Shown: positions 13,131-20,824 of the stretch, piece by piece
Layout: each line of letters opens with the position of its first letter
How positions within the stretch are numbered: position 1 is the stretch's first letter
Assembly: GCA_050313295.1 (NCBI GenBank)
Contig: JBNPLD010000018.1
DNA length: 24,495 bases
Direction: 5' to 3' (one strand)
Source of the DNA: S5-A14a sp022766365
GTDB taxonomy: Bacteria; Bacillota; Clostridia; Peptostreptococcales; Anaerovoracaceae
The notes under the pieces: model-generated
Told to the model about the DNA's origin: nothing
What the model saw: only the letters and a program-made list of their open reading frames with translations
The model's database searches: none
Program-made: the position numbers and the translations under genes

Positions 13131-15050
13131 ATGAAAATAATCAATATTGGAATTCTTGCCCATGTAGACGCTGGAAAGACGACCTTGACGGAGAGCCTGC
13201 TATATGCCAGCGGAGCCATTTCAGAACCGGGGAGCGTCGAAAAAGGGACAACGAGGACGGACACCATGTTTTTGGAGCGGCAGCGTGGGATTACCATTCA
13301 AGCGGCAGTCACTTCCTTCCAGTGGCACAGATGTAAAGTCAACATTGTGGATACGCCCGGCCACATGGATTTTTTGGCGGAGGTGTACCGCTCTTTGGCT
13401 GTTTTAGATGGGGCCATCTTGGTGATCTCCGCTAAAGATGGCGTGCAGGCCCAGACCCGTATTCTGTTCCATGCCCTGCGGAAAATGAACATTCCCACCG
13501 TTATCTTTATCAACAAGATCGACCAGGCTGGCGTTGATTTGCAGAGCGTGGTTCAGTCTGTTCGGGATAAGCTCTCCGCCGATATTATCATCAAGCAGAC
13601 GGTGTCGCTGTCCCCGGAAATAGTCCTGGAGGAAAATACCGACATAGAAGCATGGGATGCGGTCATCGAAAATAACGATAAATTATTGGAAAAGTATATC
13701 GCAGGAGAACCAATCAGCCGGGAAAAACTTGTGCGGGAGGAACAGCGGCGGGTTCAAGACGCCTCCCTGTTCCCGGTCTATTATGGCAGCGCCAAAAAGG
13801 GCCTTGGCATTCAACCGTTGATGGATGCGGTGACAGGGCTGTTCCAACCGATTGGGGAACAGGGGAGCGCCGCCCTATGCGGCAGCGTTTTCAAGGTGGA
13901 GTATACAGATTGCGGCCAGCGGCGTGTCTATCTACGGCTATACAGCGGAACGCTGCGCCTGCGGGATACGGTGGCCCTGGCCGGGAGAGAAAAGCTGAAA
14001 ATCACAGAGATGCGTATTCCATCCAAAGGGGAAATTGTTCGGACAGACACCGCTTATCCGGGTGAAATTGTTATCCTTCCCAGCGACAGCGTGAGGTTAA
14101 ACGATGTATTAGGGGACCCAACCCGGCTCCCTCGTAAAAGGTGGCGTGAGGACCCCCTCCCCATGCTGCGGACGTCGATTGCGCCGAAAACGGCAGCGCA
14201 AAGAGAACGGCTGCTGGACGCTCTTACGCAACTTGCGGATACTGACCCGCTTTTGCGCTGCGAGGTGGATTCCATCACCCATGAGATCATTCTTTCTTTT
14301 TTGGGCCGGGTGCAGTTGGAGGTTGTTTCCGCTTTGCTGTCGGAAAAATACAAGCTTGAAACAGTGGTAAAGGAACCCACCGTCATTTATATGGAGCGGC
14401 CGCTCAAAGCAGCCAGCCACACCATCCATATCGAGGTGCCGCCCAACCCGTTTTGGGCATCCATCGGACTGTCTGTTACACCACTCCCGCTTGGCTCCGG
14501 TGTACAATACGAGAGCCGGGTTTCGCTGGGATACTTGAACCAGAGTTTTCAAAACGCTGTCAGGGATGGTATCCGTTACGGGCTGGAGCAGGGCTTGTTC
14601 GGCTGGAACGTAACGGACTGTAAGATTTGCTTTGAATACGGGCTTTATTACAGTCCGGTCAGCACGCCGGCGGACTTCCGCTCATTGGCCCCGATTGTAT
14701 TGGAACAGGCATTGAAGGAATCAGGGACGCAACTGCTGGAACCTTATCTCTCCTTCACCCTCTATGCGCCCCGGGAATATCTTTCCAGGGCTTATCATGA
14801 TGCACCGAAATACTGTGCCACCATCGAAACGGTCCAGGTAAAAAAGGATGAAGTTGTCTTTACTGGCGAGATTCCCGCCCGCTGTATACAGGCATACCGT
14901 ACTGATCTGGCCTTTTACACCAACGGGCAGAGCGTATGCCTTACAGAACTGAAAGGGTATCAGGCCGCTGTCGGCAAGCCAGTCATCCAGCCCCGCCGTC
15001 CAAACAGCCGCCTGGACAAGGTGCGCTATATGTTTCAGAAGATAATGTAA
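13131..15050 (+). CDS. tet(W): Tetracycline resistance ribosomal protection protein Tet(W)
   Basis: This 639-residue translational GTPase, a paralogue of EF-G, frees the ribosome from tetracycline. G-domain motifs are intact: AHVDAGKTTL (residues 10-19), the RGITI switch I stretch, DTPGHMDF (about 74-81) and NKID (about 128-131). Domain IV and the C-terminal tip include SLGYLNQSFQNAV and RRPNSRLDKVRYMFQKIM. Length and sequence fit Tet(W) rather than Tet(O) or Tet(M) (for example LLYASGAISEPGSVEKGTTR). A few residues differ from the common form I remember, with no obvious switch to another class, so it looks like a non-mosaic variant. AGGGAGG precedes the ATG. The gene is G+C-richer than the ICE backbone. 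Confidence 0.96.
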   Translation: MKIINIGILAHVDAGKTTLTESLLYASGAISEPGSVEKGTTRTDTMFLERQRGITIQAAVTSFQWHRCKVNIVDTPGHMDFLAEVYRSLAVLDGAILVISAKDGVQAQTRILFHALRKMNIPTVIFINKIDQAGVDLQSVVQSVRDKLSADIIIKQTVSLSPEIVLEENTDIEAWDAVIENNDKLLEKYIAGEPISREKLVREEQRRVQDASLFPVYYGSAKKGLGIQPLMDAVTGLFQPIGEQGSAALCGSVFKVEYTDCGQRRVYLRLYSGTLRLRDTVALAGREKLKITEMRIPSKGEIVRTDTAYPGEIVILPSDSVRLNDVLGDPTRLPRKRWREDPLPMLRTSIAPKTAAQRERLLDALTQLADTDPLLRCEVDSITHEIILSFLGRVQLEVVSALLSEKYKLETVVKEPTVIYMERPLKAASHTIHIEVPPNPFWASIGLSVTPLPLGSGVQYESRVSLGYLNQSFQNAVRDGIRYGLEQGLFGWNVTDCKICFEYGLYYSPVSTPADFRSLAPIVLEQALKESGTQLLEPYLSFTLYAPREYLSRAYHDAPKYCATIETVQVKKDEVVFTGEIPARCIQAYRTDLAFYTNGQSVCLTELKGYQAAVGKPVIQPRRPNSRLDKVRYMFQKIM

Positions 15051-15131
15051 CGTCTTGCGCAATGCAAGCGTTCATTGCTGGCTATTGCGAAATATCATTG
15101 ATAAAATCAGTATCAGAGAGGAGAAACTATT

Positions 15132-15587
15132 TTGAACCAGGAACAGACGAATATTACAACAGGAAAGCAAATACGTCATCTGCGAACACAATTGGGAATG
15201 ACACAGGAAGAACTAGCCGGGGAATTGAATGTTACCCGGCAGGCACTATCGAATTGGGAGAGAGATGTTAATGAACCCGATTTAAATATGTTGAAAAAAA
15301 TTTGCTTTCTTTTTGGAGTCAACATGGACGATTTTGCGAAGGAGGTAATAACAAAGATGGAAACATATGAAAAAAAGGAGAAACGACAATTTAATAAGTA
15401 CGATATGGCAATTGGACTTTTTTATGGTGTTGGTATATTTCTTGGCATTGGTATTTTCTTTGTTGGCGGTTTTATGACAATGTCAGGTGCAGGGTGGGGA
15501 GCATCACTATTTGGCGGTGGCTGTTTTTCTCTTGTATTTGGCTTGATATGCCATGCAGTTATTACATTGAGAAGAAATGACAAATGA
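15132..15587 (+). CDS. Xre-type regulator with two transmembrane helices
   Basis: The 151-residue protein has a Cro/CI helix-turn-helix (about residues 11-65: IRHLRTQLGMTQEELAGEL, then NVTRQALSNWERDVNEP) followed after a linker by two glycine-rich hydrophobic segments (about 95-118 and 122-143). Membrane-anchored Xre proteins of this type are common in Firmicutes; the signal is unknown. GAGAGGAG precedes a TTG start by eight to nine bases; no ATG fits. It lies 81 bp after tet(W) with no clear terminator between, so it may be co-transcribed with it. The base composition falls back to A+T-rich after tet(W). Confidence 0.82.
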   Translation: MNQEQTNITTGKQIRHLRTQLGMTQEELAGELNVTRQALSNWERDVNEPDLNMLKKICFLFGVNMDDFAKEVITKMETYEKKEKRQFNKYDMAIGLFYGVGIFLGIGIFFVGGFMTMSGAGWGASLFGGGCFSLVFGLICHAVITLRRNDK

Positions 15588-15632
15588 TGACATATCCTGC
15601 TTTCTATACTTTTCGGTAATACCGAGTAAAAA

Positions 15633-15668
15633 AAGCCGCTGCTTTTGGCTTTCCAATAGCGGCGGCTT
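15633..15668 (-). terminator. Hairpin between the Xre and methyltransferase genes
   Basis: AAGCCGCTG (from 15633) pairs with the AGCGGCGGCTT arm (15658-15668). The run of T lies on the minus-strand side (seven A at 15628-15634 on the plus strand), so as a terminator it would act on leftward transcripts, although no leftward gene is present. It may be a remnant of earlier rearrangement. Confidence 0.4.
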
Positions 15669-15818
15669 AATGCAAGCGGCGGCAAAGGGAAATATCCTTT
15701 GAATACCTTACAGAAGAAAAGTTTTGCAGCATTACAAAAATAAAAGCCTATACCATTTTGGAAAGAAAAGATACATAATAGTCAAGACGACAACAATCAG
15801 AAGTTATGGAGGGTAACA

Positions 15819-16586
15819 ATGGAATATAGTAAGGAAGATTTAATGGAAGCAAAAAAGCAAATTTTGGGAGTGGGAGAGAACATGGGAACAGAGGAAAGTA
15901 AAAAAATCTGGGAGGAGAACGCACAATTTTGGGATAATGCAATGGGTGACGAATCTAATGAATTTCACAGAGAGGTAGTGCGCCCCAAAGTAACGGAACT
16001 TCTATCTCCTAATCCTGCGGATTACATTTTGGATATTGCGTGTGGCAATGGAAATTATTCTTCGTATCTTGCACAAAGAGGTGCTTCGGTTGTCGCTTTT
16101 GATTACAGCAAAAAAATGATAGAATTGGCTAAAAGACGGCAATCACAATATGCAAAACAAATTGAATTTTGTGTGGCGGATGCGACCGATAGAAAAAGTA
16201 TATTAGAATTAAAAAGAAATCGAGCCTTTACGAAAGCAGTTTCTAATATGGCAATTATGGATATTACGGACATTGAACCACTTCTTATGGCTGTTTATGA
16301 ACTGTTGCAGGAAAGCGGAATTTTTGTCTTTGCAACGCAACACCCTTGTTTTGTCACGTTGACTGAAAAATATATGACACCGCACAGTTACTATGATATA
16401 GCGATTGAAGGGCAACCGAAAGAGCAGATTTATTATCATCGTTCCATACAAGATATTTTTAACCTTTGTTTTAGAGCTGGATTTGTCATTGATGGATTTT
16501 ATGAAGAATGTTTCAAAACCAACAAAGAAATTCCTATGGTAATGATAGTAAGGCTTAAGAAGGTAAAACGTGATAGCTTAAAATAA
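15819..16586 (+). CDS. SAM-dependent class I methyltransferase
   Basis: The 255-residue enzyme has a Rossmann-type methyltransferase fold: the SAM-binding motif I DYILDIACGNGNYSSYLAQR (about residues 69-88), motif II VVAFDYSKKMIELAKRR and a motif near FCVADATD (about 120). A later part, GIFVFATQHPCF, fits the small-molecule methyltransferase group (Methyltransf_11/25). The substrate is unknown; no rRNA methyltransferase signature is seen. GGAGGG lies six bases before the ATG. It stands alone between the tet(W)-xre pair and the mobilisation block and is likely cargo. Confidence 0.85.
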   Translation: MEYSKEDLMEAKKQILGVGENMGTEESKKIWEENAQFWDNAMGDESNEFHREVVRPKVTELLSPNPADYILDIACGNGNYSSYLAQRGASVVAFDYSKKMIELAKRRQSQYAKQIEFCVADATDRKSILELKRNRAFTKAVSNMAIMDITDIEPLLMAVYELLQESGIFVFATQHPCFVTLTEKYMTPHSYYDIAIEGQPKEQIYYHRSIQDIFNLCFRAGFVIDGFYEECFKTNKEIPMVMIVRLKKVKRDSLK

Positions 16587-16626
16587 ATTCAAGTTTGTCG
16601 GGTAAATAGCAAACCCAGCCGAGCCA

Positions 16627-16666
16627 GTCAACGATAAAATGAACGCCGCTTCGCGCCGTCGTTGAC
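16627..16666. repeat. Inverted repeat before the sigma-like gene
   Basis: GTCAACGA (16627-16634) and TCGTTGAC (16659-16666) form a perfect 8-bp dyad with a further small GC hairpin between. It begins the G+C-rich block and may be a regulator site, a terminator of the methyltransferase gene, or a junction. Confidence 0.4.
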
Positions 16667-16756
16667 AGCCCCGCCCGTCTTTGCTGGTAGGCAATCAAGG
16701 GGCGACAGCAAGGAGTACTGCCGCCCCGCACTATTATTCAGAGAGGGGGAATTTCC

Positions 16757-17179
16757 ATGACCGAAGATGAAGCCTACAAGGTGCATATCCAGTACACATT
16801 CAATGCCTTTTGCAAGGTAGTCATTCGTCACGCAGCCATAGATAAAATCTTGAAGCTGCGCCGGAGGTGGGAACGGGAAGTTTCCCTTGATTATCTGATG
16901 AGTGAAAAGTTTGTCCAGCTTGCCGAGCCGGAGTAGCTTGAAGAATATCTTTTTACCGCCTGCGGCCAGACCGCCGTTCTGTATCATGCGGAGCTTGCCG
17001 CCGCCCTTGCCCTTTTGCCGGAGCAGACGCAGGAAGAAATTTTTCGTTACTATTTCCTGCGCCAGCCGCAGCGAGTGATCGGCGTACATATTGGCCGGAC
17101 ACGCAGCACAGCGGGGCGGCATATCCGGCTTGCCTTGCAGCGGTTAAGGCGGCTCATGGAGGGAAATGACTATGAGTAA
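16757..17179 (+). pseudogene. Sigma-70-like (ECF type) factor, broken by in-frame TAG
   Basis: The frame begins MTEDEAYKVHIQYTFNAFC, continues KVVIRHAAIDKILKLRRRW and reads to TAG at 16934-16936; without that stop it runs on for 140 codons to TAA at 17177-17179. The second half holds a region-4-like HTH (LPEQTQEEIFRYYFLRQPQR, then VIGVHIGRTRSTAGRHIRLAL). Small sigma-like factors of this type are frequent in Tn1549-class elements and may regulate transfer. The single change needed is one base (TAG from AAG or GAG). GAGAGGGGG precedes the ATG. It overlaps the next gene by 14 bases, as in an intact operon, so the loss looks recent, or the TAG is read through. Confidence 0.8.
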
Positions 17180-17369
17180 ACTTCTCCCCTATGAAACAAT
17201 CGTCAAAGCCCATGAGGGCGACCCGGACGCAATCGACACCATTCTTTCCCACTATGCCGGATATATCCGCTACTGTTCCAAAGTACACGGGAAAGTCAAC
17301 GCCGAAGTTGAGGAACATATAAAGCAACAGCTCATTGCCGCCCTGTTCAAATTTCGCTTTGACCGATAA
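17166..17369 (+). CDS. Small helix-turn-helix protein of Tn1549-type elements
   Basis: The 67-residue protein (MTMSKLLPYETIVKAHEGDP, then DAIDTILSHYAGYIRYCSKVHG) resembles the short HTH_16-like or sigma region-2-like proteins next to sigma genes in Tn1549-class elements, where they probably help regulate transfer. Two ATGs (17166 and 17172) are possible; GGAGGG lies upstream of both. The gene starts within the end of the sigma-like frame, so the two were translationally coupled; a premature stop upstream may lower its expression. Confidence 0.75.
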   Translation: MTMSKLLPYETIVKAHEGDPDAIDTILSHYAGYIRYCSKVHGKVNAEVEEHIKQQLIAALFKFRFDR

Positions 17370-17382
17370 ACAAAGAACAAAC

Positions 17383-17416
17383 ACTGGCTGTCATTAGCGG
17401 TTTCACTCCAGCCAGT
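17383..17416 (+). terminator. Hairpin after the HTH gene
   Basis: ACTGGCTG (17383-17390) and CAGCCAGT (17409-17416) form a perfect 8-bp stem 14 bases past the stop codon. There is no strong T run, so termination is only possible. Confidence 0.4.
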
Positions 17417-17500
17417 TTACAATTCATCTATTCCTAAAGGAAGCAGGTCATAGTATAATAGAACCAACGACAAATATACTTTTAGGGGAGATATAGCAAT

Positions 17501-17692
17501 ATGAAAAGTAATAAATACTTAACTATTGGCTTATTAACAGGATTTATTGTCGGTGGTTGCATAGGTGTGTTGGCATGGGCGTTTTTGCAAAATCTTTTTG
17601 CTATTTCTATTTGTGCAGGTATCGGAATGTTGATTGGAATTGTTATAGGTACATTGATTGATTATGAAAAAAATAATCATCAAGAGAAATAG
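17501..17692 (+). CDS. Small two-helix membrane protein, unknown
   Basis: The 63-residue protein consists of two hydrophobic segments (about residues 9-29 and 31-52) rich in glycine: LLTGFIVGGCIGVLAWAF and ICAGIGMLIGIVIGTLI, then a charged tail DYEKNNHQEK. The small-residue spacing resembles glycine-zipper helices. I do not recognise a family. GGGGAG lies about ten bases before the ATG. It is A+T-rich inside a G+C-rich block, so it may have been acquired separately. Holin-like, toxin-like or accessory roles are all possible. Confidence 0.6.
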   Translation: MKSNKYLTIGLLTGFIVGGCIGVLAWAFLQNLFAISICAGIGMLIGIVIGTLIDYEKNNHQEK

Positions 17693-18338
17693 AAAAAATG
17701 CACAATGCCTTAAAGGGAAAACAGGAATTTATTGTGCTATCCATCATCGGGCCAACCTGACCTGAACTTTCAAAACTGAATATCCACCGCCCATCGGCGG
17801 CCAGCGAAAGCAGTAAGTCTGAAAAAGATTTGCTGCTTTTTTCTTTATCCGTTTGGCAAAATCGCAAAGTCATCCGTAGTAGGTAGGTGAAGCCGGAAAC
17901 AAAAAATTTTCTGCGGCGGTAGCCAAATCTGCATTTTCTGTATTTCTAAGGCAAAGGAAAATTTGAGAAAATTCCCGGCAAGCGGGTAGCTGGCGGCCTT
18001 TGAAATGTATCTTTAGCGGAAAGAAAGAACTGCGGGTAAAAATCGCCCCACGCCGTAAGATTTTTGCAGAAATCCGGCCAAAACAGGCGGCAGCTATACG
18101 AGTAGTAAGTGCAAGGGGAAATCTACGGCTTACTTAGAGCAAGTTTCTACCACGGTGCCAAAATCCGCAATTCTGCGGTTTTGCCCCTCGCGGGAAACTT
18201 GTTGGGGAGTGCCTTCCCCAAACCCTGCTATGCGGCTTACGCCGCAAAAATATTTCTGTCCGGCAGACAGGAAATGCCCCGAAAATAGCTAACAGACCAG
18301 CCCATTTTTTGTGATAAGTGAAAGGAGGTTTACAGCCC
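17693..18338. other. Gene-free region upstream of mobC
   Basis: This 646-bp stretch has no convincing gene on either strand. It contains several small hairpins (for example around the GCCCATCGGCGGC stretch near 17791) and, in its last 200 bases, dense inverted repeats that fit an oriT. Such a long spacer is unusual in this otherwise compact element. Confidence 0.6.
18139..18245 (+). other. Candidate oriT of the tet(W) element
   Basis: Nested dyads lie 94-200 bp before mobC: CAAGTTTC/GAAACTTG (18140-18147, 18194-18201) enclosing AAAATCCGCA/TGCGGTTTT (18160-18182), then TTGGGGA/TCCCCAA (18202-18221) followed directly by ACCCTGC (18222-18228), then GCGGC/GCCGC (18232-18245). A dyad followed by a CCTGC core recalls the nick region of MOBP oriTs (for example ATCCTGC of RP4). 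The location upstream of MobC and a MOBP relaxase supports this. Confidence 0.55.
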
Positions 18339-18737
18339 ATGCCGAAGCGATACAACACCCCCCACCGCAGCCATGTTGTGAAAACCCGGCTGACCGATGA
18401 AGAATACGCCGACTTCACAGAACGGCTTGCGCCCTATGGTATCAGTCAGTCCGAATTTCTCCGGCAGGCCATCCGGCGCACTACCATACGCCCCGTACTC
18501 CATGTGTCGTCAGTCAATGACGAGCTGCTCTCCGCTGTCGGGAAGCTCACAGCCGAGTACGGCAGGATTGGCGGCAATCTCAACCAGATTGCCCGCACCC
18601 TCAACGAGTGGCATAGCCCCTACCAGGCTATGGCAAAGGAATTGCGGGAAGCGGCCGCCGACCTTGCCGCCCTCAAGTATGAAGTCCTAAAGAAAGTAGG
18701 TGACGCCGTTGGCAACACTCAAGCATTTAGGCTCTAA
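18339..18737 (+). CDS. mobC: MobC-type relaxosome accessory protein
   Basis: The 132-residue protein has an N-terminal ribbon-helix-helix-like part (VVKTRLTDEEYADFTERL, then APYGISQSEFLRQAIRR) and the MobC-family signature GRIGGNLNQIARTLNEW near residues 82-98. It would bind oriT, open the DNA and help the relaxase nick. GGAGG lies ten bases before the ATG at 18339; a GTG at 18318 overlaps the ribosome site and is unlikely. The end overlaps the relaxase start by about 29 bases, a sign of coupled translation. Confidence 0.9.
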   Translation: MPKRYNTPHRSHVVKTRLTDEEYADFTERLAPYGISQSEFLRQAIRRTTIRPVLHVSSVNDELLSAVGKLTAEYGRIGGNLNQIARTLNEWHSPYQAMAKELREAAADLAALKYEVLKKVGDAVGNTQAFRL

Positions 18738-20376
18738 GAACGCCGACTACGGAGCCGCCGAACAATACCTGCTCTTTGAGCATGACGAATTTACTATGAA
18801 GCCCGTCCTTGATGAAAACGGCAGGCTTATCCCCCGTGAGGATTATCGCTTGTCCACGCTGAACTTCGGCGGCGAGGATTTTGCCGTTGCGTGTATGCGC
18901 TCCAATCTCCGCTATGAGAAAAATCAGCGGCGGGAGGATGTGAAAAGCCACCACTATATCATCAGCTTTGACCCACGGGACGGGCCGGACAACGGCCTGA
19001 CCGTAGACCGGGCGCAGGCGTTGGGGGAGCAATTCTGTAAAGAGCATTTCCCCGGCCATCAGGCCCTTGTCTGCACCCACCCGGACGGGCATAACCACAG
19101 CGGCAACATCCATGTGCATATCGTCATTAACAGCCTGCGGATAGAGGAAGTGCCGTTCCTGCCCTACATGGACAGGCCAGCGGACACGAAAGCCGGGTGC
19201 AAGCACCGCTGCACCGACGCAGCCCTACGCTACTTCAAGTCCGAGGTCATGGAGATGTGCCACCGGGAAGGACTTTACCAAATCGACCTCTTGAACGGCA
19301 GCAAGAACCGTGTCACAGACCGGGAATATTGGGCGCAGAAAAAGGGACAGGCCGCACTGGACAAGCAGAACGCCCCCATGATTGCAGGCGGTATCACGCC
19401 CCGGCAGACCAAGTTTGAAACGAACAAGGAGAAGCTGCGGCAGACCCTACGGAAAGCCCTTGCCACCGCTGCCAGCTTTGACGAGTTTTCCTCTCTGCTG
19501 TTGCGGGAGGGTGTGACCGTCAAGGAGAGCCGGGGGCGGCTGTCCTACCTCACGCCAGACAGGACGAAGCCTATCACCGCCCGGAAGCTGGGCGGCGACT
19601 TTGACCGCACCGCCGTCCTTGCCGTTTTGGAGCAGAACGCCCAGAGGGGCGTAACGGTTCGCTACACCCCGCAGCACCAAGCCGCCAGAGCCGCCGAACA
19701 GACCGCAGCCATACCCGAATACCTACACGCCGGGAAAGGCCGCTTACAGGGCGAAAAGACAGGGAAAATCGACCCCAGACAGGACAGTGTGCAGCGGCTT
19801 GTGGACATTGAGCAGAAGATGGCCGAGGGCAAGGGCAAAGGCTATGAACGATGGGCGAAGATACACAATCTGAAACAGGCCGCCAAGACCCTGACCATCT
19901 ACCAACAGTACGGCTTTTCTTCCCCGGAACAGCTTGAAGCCGCCGTTGCTACCGCCTATCAGGAAATGCGCCAGACCAGCGGCGAACTGAAAGCACTGGA
20001 AACGAAGCTGCAAGGGAAAAGGGAGTTGCGGCAACAGGTACTTGCCTATGCCAAGACCAAGCCCATCCGCGAGGGGCTGAAAGCGCAGAAATCCGAGAAA
20101 GCCCGCGCCGCATACCGCCAGGCAAACGAGAGCGATTTTATCATAGCCGAAGCCGCCGCCCGGTATTTCAAGGCACAGGGGCTTACCAAGCTGCCCGGCC
20201 GAAAAGCGTTGCAGGCCGAGATCGAGCAGCTTATCTCCGAGAAAGACGGCCTGTACAACACCTATCACGAACAGAAGCAGCGGTTCAGGGAGTTGCAGAC
20301 CGTCAAGCGGAACATCGACCAGATTTTGCGCCGGGAAGAGCCGCACCGCAGAAAGGAGCAGAGCCATGAACGATAA
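18709..20376 (+). CDS. mobA: MOBP-type relaxase/mobilization nuclease
   Basis: The roughly 555-residue relaxase nicks the element's oriT and leads the strand into the recipient. The N-terminal nuclease domain starts ATLKHLGSKNADYGAAEQYL, where the motif-I tyrosine is expected; the metal-binding histidines are in HNHSGNIHVHIVINSLR (about residues 129-142). The C-terminal half is helical and charged, with long coiled-coil stretches (about 410-540). Possible starts are GTG 18700 and TTG 18709; I prefer TTG, which gives the usual M-ATLKH start. It overlaps mobC upstream and the VLP gene downstream by 11 bases, so these genes form one operon. Confidence 0.9.
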   Translation: MATLKHLGSKNADYGAAEQYLLFEHDEFTMKPVLDENGRLIPREDYRLSTLNFGGEDFAVACMRSNLRYEKNQRREDVKSHHYIISFDPRDGPDNGLTVDRAQALGEQFCKEHFPGHQALVCTHPDGHNHSGNIHVHIVINSLRIEEVPFLPYMDRPADTKAGCKHRCTDAALRYFKSEVMEMCHREGLYQIDLLNGSKNRVTDREYWAQKKGQAALDKQNAPMIAGGITPRQTKFETNKEKLRQTLRKALATAASFDEFSSLLLREGVTVKESRGRLSYLTPDRTKPITARKLGGDFDRTAVLAVLEQNAQRGVTVRYTPQHQAARAAEQTAAIPEYLHAGKGRLQGEKTGKIDPRQDSVQRLVDIEQKMAEGKGKGYERWAKIHNLKQAAKTLTIYQQYGFSSPEQLEAAVATAYQEMRQTSGELKALETKLQGKRELRQQVLAYAKTKPIREGLKAQKSEKARAAYRQANESDFIIAEAAARYFKAQGLTKLPGRKALQAEIEQLISEKDGLYNTYHEQKQRFRELQTVKRNIDQILRREEPHRRKEQSHER

Positions 20377-20752
20377 GCCGTCCCGCATGGACTACCGCCA
20401 GCACCAGGCAGCCCGCCGCCTTGTGCATGAGTGCTGTAACTACGACGAGGGGAACTGCCTGCTGTTAGACGACGGGGAGCCTTGCGTGTGCGTCCAGAGC
20501 ATTTCCTATTCCCTCATGTGCCGCTGGTTCCGTGTGGCTGTCCTGCCCCTTGACGGGGAGCTGGCCGCAGCCCTCTTGTACCGGGGGAGCCGGAAACGCT
20601 GCGCGGTCTGCGGGGCGGCCTTTGTCCCCAAATCCAACCGGGGGAAATACTGCCCCGGCTGCGCCGGGTGCATGAAGAAACGCAAAGCCGCCGAGAGAAA
20701 GCGGAAACAAAGGCAGAAATGTCACGCTTTAGAGCCTTTCAAACCCGCATAA
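20366..20752 (+). CDS. Cysteine-rich VLP domain protein
   Basis: The 128-residue protein fits the cysteine-rich VLP family of Firmicutes mobile elements: an N-terminal helix (YRQHQAARRLVHECCNYDEG), the central CLLLDDGEPCVCVQSISYSL with CRWFRVAVLP, and a C-terminal zinc-finger-like CAVCGAAFVPKSNRGKYCPGC followed by a basic tail KKRKAAERKRKQRQK. About a dozen Cys suggest metal binding; the basic tail suggests nucleic-acid contact. The role is unknown. The ATG lies within the end of the relaxase gene, indicating coupled translation. Confidence 0.85.
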   Translation: MNDKPSRMDYRQHQAARRLVHECCNYDEGNCLLLDDGEPCVCVQSISYSLMCRWFRVAVLPLDGELAAALLYRGSRKRCAVCGAAFVPKSNRGKYCPGCAGCMKKRKAAERKRKQRQKCHALEPFKPA

Positions 20753-20824
20753 ATCAAGGCTTTTTTCGTGGGTGTCAAAGGGTATGCGATACATTTATCC
20801 TTTCCCCCCGGAAATGCCGTCCTA

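Noticed and set aside
12905..13336. Plus-strand open frame of 143 codons across the tet(W) leader
   Set aside because: It runs through the attenuator hairpins and the first 200 bases of tet(W) in another frame, without a ribosome site or recognisable protein.
13131..15050. Mosaic tet gene (tet(W) with tet(O) or tet(32) segments)
   Set aside because: Residues typical of Tet(W) run through the whole length as far as I can recall; an alignment would be needed to detect small exchanged segments.
19744..20388. Minus-strand open frame of 214 codons opposite the relaxase gene
   Set aside because: It is a shadow produced by G+C-rich codon bias; it has no ribosome site and the opposite strand has a well-supported relaxase.
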